Origin: Negativibacillus massiliensis
GTDB lineage: Bacteria > Bacillota > Clostridia > Oscillospirales > Ruminococcaceae
Assembly (NCBI RefSeq): GCF_900148495.1
Contig: NZ_FTRU01000007.1
Span: 372,001 to 436,000 of the forward strand
Length of the DNA stretch: 64,000 nucleotides
Reading direction: 5' to 3'
A program made the position numbers and the translations under genes. Positions within the stretch are counted from its first letter, which is position 1, and each line of letters begins with the position of its first letter. The notes under the pieces were generated by a model that saw only the letters and a program-made list of their open reading frames with translations, had not been told where the DNA came from and did no database searches. Shown one piece after another: positions 59,374-64,000 of the stretch.

Positions 59374-59830
59374 TGACTGTTTCCTCCTTTCTAAGCTGCT
59401 TTTCATAGCGCAGCTTCATTTGTGCGGGATATTGATCCTCCTTCGGTTGACGCTTGCCCGTCCAGCGAAGTCCACCCGCTTTGCCTTGACAGATCCAGCC
59501 GGAAGCCCGAAGGCTTGCACCGTTTTCACTTTCCAGCGTGTAGGTGATGATGCGCTTATAGCCCATAGCCGCAGTAGCTCTTGCCGCCGCGCCGTAGAGA
59601 AAGCTGCAAGCGTTCTTTGCGCCATTGGTGCATAGCCTTGTGACCTCCAATGTGAAGCCGTCATCCAGATACCGGCTGACGGGACGCCCAGCGATGATTA
59701 CACCGACCAGTTCACCGTCTGCTTCACAGCCGATGGAAAACTTGTGACCGGCAACAGGCTTGTGATGCCGGTGATGCTGCCGGACATACTCGTTGGCGTC
59801 ACGAAGAGAGATGGGTTTTAGCCGCAGCAT
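59342..59830 (-). CDS. XF1762-family (GNAT-like) protein
   Basis: The 162-residue protein carries KPISLRDANEYVRQHHRHHKP near the start, FSIGCEADGELVGVIIAGRPVSR and LEVTRLCTNGAKNACSFLYG. This is the XF1762 pattern, thought to be a GNAT-type acyltransferase fold. Its substrate is unknown. It is a frequent passenger in ICE and phage genomes. The start is the ATG at 59830, seven bases after GGAGG, inside the end of the MT-A70 gene. Confidence 0.85.
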   Translation of the reverse strand: MLRLKPISLRDANEYVRQHHRHHKPVAGHKFSIGCEADGELVGVIIAGRPVSRYLDDGFTLEVTRLCTNGAKNACSFLYGAAARATAAMGYKRIITYTLESENGASLRASGWICQGKAGGLRWTGKRQPKEDQYPAQMKLRYEKQLRKEETVNGICSGPEGS

Positions 59831-60387
59831 GGTGTTTCCTCCGTTGGAAGATGAGCCGTGCATTCGACCTCGTTGCCCCAAACATCCCAGCCTTCGGGAG
59901 ACTGACGGGCAAAAAGCTCTACGCGGGGAAGGTCTCCCATGAGCCGAACAATGCGCTCCCGCGCTTCATCCGGCTTTTTGGAATGCTCTTCAATATGACT
60001 GAGAATGACCTGACGCACACCGGCGTCAACACGCTTCGGATGTCCCTTCGTGGCAAGGATGCAGATTTCCGCGTTTGCCCTTGTCCAATACCCCATGCCG
60101 GTGAAGAGGTCATCGTTCCTGCGGTTTTGCTTCACCCATACAAAAGCCACGGTCTTATAAGAAAAGCCCCATGCCGTCAGCACTTCGAGTGCTTCACAGA
60201 GGCATGGGAACGTGATCCAGAGGAACAGAGCGCAGTCCTTCGCAGCCAGTTCGCCAACCGGAAGTGCCTTGATGTCTTCAATGCACATCGTCGGATAATG
60301 GCTTTCTGCCGACCGCCCCTGTCCCTTCTTGGAGTAAGTCCGATACGCCCAAGGGGGATCGGCGTAGATGATGCTGTACTTCTTCAT
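59818..60387 (-). CDS. MT-A70-family DNA/RNA adenine methyltransferase
   Basis: The 189-residue protein has the MT-A70 catalytic motif IIYADPPWAYRTY near residues 7-19 and a C-terminal LPRVELFARQSPEGWDVWGNE segment that binds SAM. These enzymes place a methyl group on N6 of adenine. It probably protects the element DNA against restriction during entry. The ATG at 60387 follows AAGGAGG. It is the third methyltransferase of the window after PglX and the beta-class enzyme. Confidence 0.92.
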   Translation of the reverse strand: MKKYSIIYADPPWAYRTYSKKGQGRSAESHYPTMCIEDIKALPVGELAAKDCALFLWITFPCLCEALEVLTAWGFSYKTVAFVWVKQNRRNDDLFTGMGYWTRANAEICILATKGHPKRVDAGVRQVILSHIEEHSKKPDEARERIVRLMGDLPRVELFARQSPEGWDVWGNEVECTAHLPTEETPCCG

Positions 60388-60400
60388 GCTGCCGACCTCC

Positions 60401-61270
60401 TTAGTGCGCATGGAAAATGGATTTTGCGAGGCTTCCGGTCTTGAACAGCGAGAAGCACAGAATAACCGTGTACGCTGCCACAGAGAACAGAGCCGAGTGA
60501 ATGTTGTCTGCGATAATCATGCCGTTGATCAGCACCGCATAGATGCCAACGCAGACCATGATGAGAAAGCCCTGAAATGCCAGAGCAAACAAGCCTTTCA
60601 GATAGTTCGTTCCGATGCTGCCCCATTCGCGGTTGCTCATGGTTGCGATGGGAATAGGCGCAATGCTCACGGTGCAGTAAATCTCAATCATGCGCCCGTA
60701 GAGAATGACCGTAATGAGGATCGCCATGATTTTGAGGCACAAGCTGATCAGAAGCGTTTCTATCGACAGTCCGAGCAGTTCTCCGACACCCATGTTCTCC
60801 ATGCCGGTACGCATCTGCGCAATCGTCGAATCAATATCAATGCTGGTGTTGCCGTGGATGACTCCGGCTGCACCGGAAACCACGTTCTGCCCGATGTCGA
60901 ATACTGCCATCACGATGTCAAACGTGTGTGTCACGAGGTAGATCGCCACAGCCGCCTTGAAAAACCACTTGAAGAACATCCAAGTGTCCATGTCGTGAAG
61001 GTTGTTTTTCTCGGTGATCATGGAAATCAGCTCGTAGCACAAAACGAAGGTGATGATGATACCAGCGATGGGGACTATCACGTTTTCGGATAGTCCCCGG
61101 ATCATCTGGTACACGCCGCCGTTCCAGCCGGACGGTGTTTGCCCAACTTCGGCGGCAATCGTTCCTACCTTCTCGTTGACATCGGTGAACATATTGGTCA
61201 GGTTGCTCTCGATCCATCCGATCAGCATATCCTTGAGAGCCTGTTCGATCTTTTCTAAAATGCTGCCCAA
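60401..61270 (-). CDS. VirB6/TrbL-like membrane protein of the transfer channel
   Basis: The 289-residue protein has six or so membrane helices (for example VIVPIAGIIITFVLCYELI near 64-82, and LLISLCLKIMAILITVILYG near 171-190). The pattern and the position between Maff2 and the MT-A70 gene match the VirB6/TrbL-type channel component of Tn1549-like ICEs. The start is a TTG at 61270. It would form the inner-membrane pore with VirB4 and PrgI. Confidence 0.88.
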   Translation of the reverse strand: MGSILEKIEQALKDMLIGWIESNLTNMFTDVNEKVGTIAAEVGQTPSGWNGGVYQMIRGLSENVIVPIAGIIITFVLCYELISMITEKNNLHDMDTWMFFKWFFKAAVAIYLVTHTFDIVMAVFDIGQNVVSGAAGVIHGNTSIDIDSTIAQMRTGMENMGVGELLGLSIETLLISLCLKIMAILITVILYGRMIEIYCTVSIAPIPIATMSNREWGSIGTNYLKGLFALAFQGFLIMVCVGIYAVLINGMIIADNIHSALFSVAAYTVILCFSLFKTGSLAKSIFHAH

Positions 61271-61309
61271 TATTTCACCACCCTTCGGTTAAGCTGGGCT
61301 TGCCGTGGA

Positions 61310-61410
61310 TTAGCCGAACAAACCGGAGAGCAGGGGGATAAGGGTCGTGCCGATCAGCACCACACCGCCGCCAGCCATGAGCTGCTTGATGCCCTGAGAC
61401 TTAGCGCCGG
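61310..61410 (-). CDS. Maff2-family protein, 3' exon
   Basis: The last 33 codons (GAKSQGIKQLMAGGGVVLIG, then TTLIPLLSGLFG and TAA) are the C-terminus of the small Maff2 membrane protein of these transfer operons. The sequence breaks at a group II intron boundary at 61410/61411, and the 5' exon lies beyond the window. If the intron splices, a normal Maff2 protein of about 70 residues would be made. Confidence 0.85.
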
Positions 61411-64000
61411 ATAGCGATAGGTAATCCTTTGAAGTTATCTCCAGATTTTCCCCCGCTCCACACCGTGCATGCGACTTTCACCGCACACGGCGTTCCATCG
61501 AATTCAGCCGTCCAGGGTTTTAAACACAACTTACACACTTCGTTACAGCATTAAATTCAAAGAATAATAGGTGGCATTTCTGCCATAGTACGAAGTTTGT
61601 TAAGCTTTTCTATTTGTTTATCATCAAGATTTAAGGATTTCAGGTACTTCTCAATCGTAGGTTCTGAAGAAGCATGGATAAGGATATGAACTTCTTTGCT
61701 GACAAGAATAAGATTTGTGTATTCATCCGAACCACCATTGTTTACGGGCACTTTATGGTGGCAGTGAATATCATGAGAATCCATCAGAATTCCCGTCACT
61801 GCACATTTACCATACTGTGCCGCATACAAGGAGATACGGTTATCCGCATATTCAATGGTTCTGCCCTTTACAGGATTTCTCATCAGCCATAACATTGTCG
61901 CTGTGTCGATTGCAAGATTCTTATGAATCTGTTCCCGACCTTTGACCGTATACTTATTGATGGATTTCCTTTTATGCTGGGCATTCTTCGGCTGGACATA
62001 TCCCAGTGGAATCACCGGACGTTCATGAAGGAACCTCATCTGTCTGCTTGCTCCATACTTTTCTTTAATAAACCCATTTCTGAGCTGTCCCTTTTTGGAT
62101 AAGTCACCTTTCAGTCTGTTTCTGAGTTGTTTGTTGATACTGAAGGCAAGTCTGCTGAAATCATGGGATACTTCTGTGGAAATACAATAGTATTCATGAA
62201 GTCCGGCAACTACAGCGTTATATTTCTGAAGCTGCATGAACTGAGCATTATCATCTGACGAATGAGCCAGTTTCTTTACTTCTTCCGAGACTTTTCCATG
62301 AGCCTTTTTGTATGCTTTATCGCTCATATGAGACCGAACTACATACTTCTTACCCTTTTTACGGACTTTCAGCTTGAACCCGAGAAAATCAGAATACTGT
62401 CTTTTGAGATTAACTACTTTGGATTTGTCAGGGCTGATTTCCAGCCCCAGCCTGTCCTTTAGCCATAACTCTGTTGCCTTGTATGCTCTGACAGCATCCT
62501 CATGTGATGCGCAGAAAATTTTAAAATCATCTGCGTACCGGACTGCATGCATCTCTTTTAATCTGCTCCGACGCAGAGCCCTGTAAGCGTGGCTCTTAAT
62601 CTCTGTTCCCTGCGCATTGCTCCTCTTTTTGAATTTTGTCTTTGTTGGCATCTGCTCCCATTGGGAAGCAATCCACCAGTCCAGTTCATTCAATACGATA
62701 TTTGCAAGCAATGGCGACAAAATACCGCCTTGCGGGGTACCCCGTGTGGGATATGTTTTCTCCCCATTTGGCAGAACAACAGGTGCTTTCAGCATCTCTT
62801 TTATAATGCATAACAGCTTTTTGTCCCGGATTCCCAATGCCCATATCTGACGCATCAGCTTTGTATGGCTGATATTATCAAAGAATCCTTTAATATCGAG
62901 GTCAACCACATGGTACAGATGCTGTATCTGTATCAGCCTCATGCATTGCGCAATAGCAGTCTCAGCAGAACGGTTCGGGCGGAACCCGTTTGAGTTCTCA
63001 CTGAATTTTGCTTCACATATCGGCTCCATAACCTGTAAAATACATTGCTGTACGATTCGATCAACGATAGTTGGAATTCCCAGAGGTCTGGTCTTTCCAT
63101 TGGGCTTTGGTATCTCCACTCGCCTTACGGGTCGTGGATGATAATTACTGAATTGTCTCCGTATGAGACGGACGTAAGCTTCCTCGCTTAACTTTGCAAG
63201 GTCGGCTATCGTCCTTTTATCCACTCCCGAAGTATCACTTCCTGTATTCTTCTTTATCGTCCTGTATGCAAGCTTGATATTTTCTTCACTCTCGATGATT
63301 TCCATCAGATGGTTGAAGGTTTTATTTTTCTTACTTTCTGCATACAGCCTGTCAAAAGTGCCCTCCATGTCGTAATACTCTGAGTTGCGGATTTTTCTCT
63401 GTTTACTTTTCCTTTCTTGCTGCCCCGAAGTCAACACAGGCATCCTCTCCCTTCGGTTTGGATTTTCTTTGTCATACTCGAAGCTGTGTTTGTTGTGTTT
63501 TCATTTTTATTGCTGAATTCGACTTGTGGCTATCCCTCCACCGCTTACTTATTCACGGTTTCATAGGTACTGTGCCACTACTCTCACTGGAATAAAGAAT
63601 GGTTATTGCCCTCTCGCGAGGGTATTCCCATCCACCACATCATTGGCTTGCAACCGCCTCCGTGTTCCCAGCTTTCCACGTTCCGATATTCCTATCATTA
63701 GATATCTTTAGGTTCTTCCTCTAAGCCTGTATCTGGTCATGCATAACCGCACCGCCTGTAACGATGCATGGACTTTCATAACAACCAATTTTACTCGCCC
63801 ACAGATACCACCATAAAAGGTGTACTGCCTTTCGACAGCATCAACGTTTAGACTCGTACATTCGGAATTTCGTCAGTATTTTCATACATTCTCACCATGG
63901 ATATCCGACCCCCGGCATATAGGCAACATCATCCACCTCTGGACAGCTTTCGTGTCTGGTCTGAAAACCAGTCTTACGGTTGCTCTCTGCCGACTTCACC
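61411..64000 (-). mobile_element. Group II intron, 5' end outside the window
   Basis: The 3' end has a domain V-like hairpin (CGCCGTGTGCGG, GAAA-type loop, CGCATGCACGGTG near 61458-61496) and domain VI ending in CGCTAT at 61411. The intron ORF lies upstream, and sequence from 63444 to 64000 is non-coding and corresponds to domains I-IV. The 5' GUGYG start is not in the window. It interrupts the Maff2 gene of the transfer operon in the sense orientation, as expected for a spliced intron. Confidence 0.9.
61557..63443 (-). CDS. ltrA: Group II intron reverse transcriptase/maturase with HNH domain
   Basis: The 628-residue protein splices and mobilises its intron. The reverse transcriptase domain has GIPTIVDRIVQQCILQVMEP, GFRPNRSAETAI, RGTPQGGILSPLLANIVL and the catalytic YADD near residue 300. 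A maturase (domain X) region follows, and an HNH endonuclease with CAVTGILMDSHDIHCHHKVP near residues 556-575 closes the protein. All parts are intact, so the intron may be active. The start ATG at 63443 follows GGGAGAGGATG-type sequence. Confidence 0.95.
   Translation of the reverse strand: MPVLTSGQQERKSKQRKIRNSEYYDMEGTFDRLYAESKKNKTFNHLMEIIESEENIKLAYRTIKKNTGSDTSGVDKRTIADLAKLSEEAYVRLIRRQFSNYHPRPVRRVEIPKPNGKTRPLGIPTIVDRIVQQCILQVMEPICEAKFSENSNGFRPNRSAETAIAQCMRLIQIQHLYHVVDLDIKGFFDNISHTKLMRQIWALGIRDKKLLCIIKEMLKAPVVLPNGEKTYPTRGTPQGGILSPLLANIVLNELDWWIASQWEQMPTKTKFKKRSNAQGTEIKSHAYRALRRSRLKEMHAVRYADDFKIFCASHEDAVRAYKATELWLKDRLGLEISPDKSKVVNLKRQYSDFLGFKLKVRKKGKKYVVRSHMSDKAYKKAHGKVSEEVKKLAHSSDDNAQFMQLQKYNAVVAGLHEYYCISTEVSHDFSRLAFSINKQLRNRLKGDLSKKGQLRNGFIKEKYGASRQMRFLHERPVIPLGYVQPKNAQHKRKSINKYTVKGREQIHKNLAIDTATMLWLMRNPVKGRTIEYADNRISLYAAQYGKCAVTGILMDSHDIHCHHKVPVNNGGSDEYTNLILVSKEVHILIHASSEPTIEKYLKSLNLDDKQIEKLNKLRTMAEMPPIIL

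Overview
The window is the interior of an integrative and conjugative element (ICE) of the Tn1549-like group found in gut Clostridia (Firmicutes). The support is the gene content: large serine recombinases, MobC plus a relaxase with the HxDxxHxHNH motif, ArdA, DUF3849, DUF4315 and DUF4366 proteins, an NlpC/P60 mobile-element protein, VirB4, PrgI, a Maff2 fragment, strong GGAGG ribosome sites and frequent TTG or GTG starts. No chromosomal core gene, rRNA, tRNA, CRISPR array or element end is visible. The coupling protein (VirD4) and the rest of the transfer operon would lie to the right of the window.

Layout. (1) Bases 1-5770, minus strand: two tandem large serine recombinases (one cut by the window edge), a small ORF, a long structured non-coding stretch, a sigma-70-like factor, a zinc-ribbon protein, an ImmA-like peptidase and an 86-residue protein. 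(2) 5885-5984: a switch region with two face-to-face consensus promoters and inverted-repeat operators. (3) 6040-18155, plus strand: Xre repressor, ImmA peptidase, another HExxH protein, accessory cargo (flavodoxin, NTF2-like, two-TM protein, macrodomain-HTH fusion, a 510-residue unknown), Y-family polymerase with YolD, VWA and SIMPL proteins, then the putative oriT, MobC and relaxase. (4) 18279-38714, plus strand: one long defence operon with its own promoter, small HTH regulator and terminator. It holds a complete type 1 BREX set (brxA, brxB, brxC, pglX, pglZ, brxL), a DUF4238 gene between pglX and pglZ, and five more co-directional genes that include a NYN nuclease-like protein and a DinG/XPD-type helicase. 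(5) 38756-40042: a SLOG-family gene and a divergent Xre regulator. (6) 40138-64000, minus strand: antirestriction and conjugation genes, interrupted by a three-tyrosine-recombinase (RIT-type) element inside an ArdC-like/DUF3849 gene and by a group II intron inside the Maff2 gene.

How it may work together. The repressor/ImmA pair and the promoter switch probably control a leftward operon that ends with the sigma factor. A bipartite 45-46 bp motif occurs just twice that I could find, once upstream of the recombinase genes and once upstream of oriT/mobC, both reading toward those genes. I infer that it may be the target of the element's own sigma factor, linking excision to DNA transfer. The ArdA protein and the two transfer-region methyltransferases probably help entry into new hosts, and the BREX operon would protect the new host from phage.

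The most interesting parts are the extended BREX operon (accessory genes after brxL, sharp base-composition change inside pglX), the bipartite motif, and the RIT insertion with perfect 35-bp ends plus a 20-bp palindrome.
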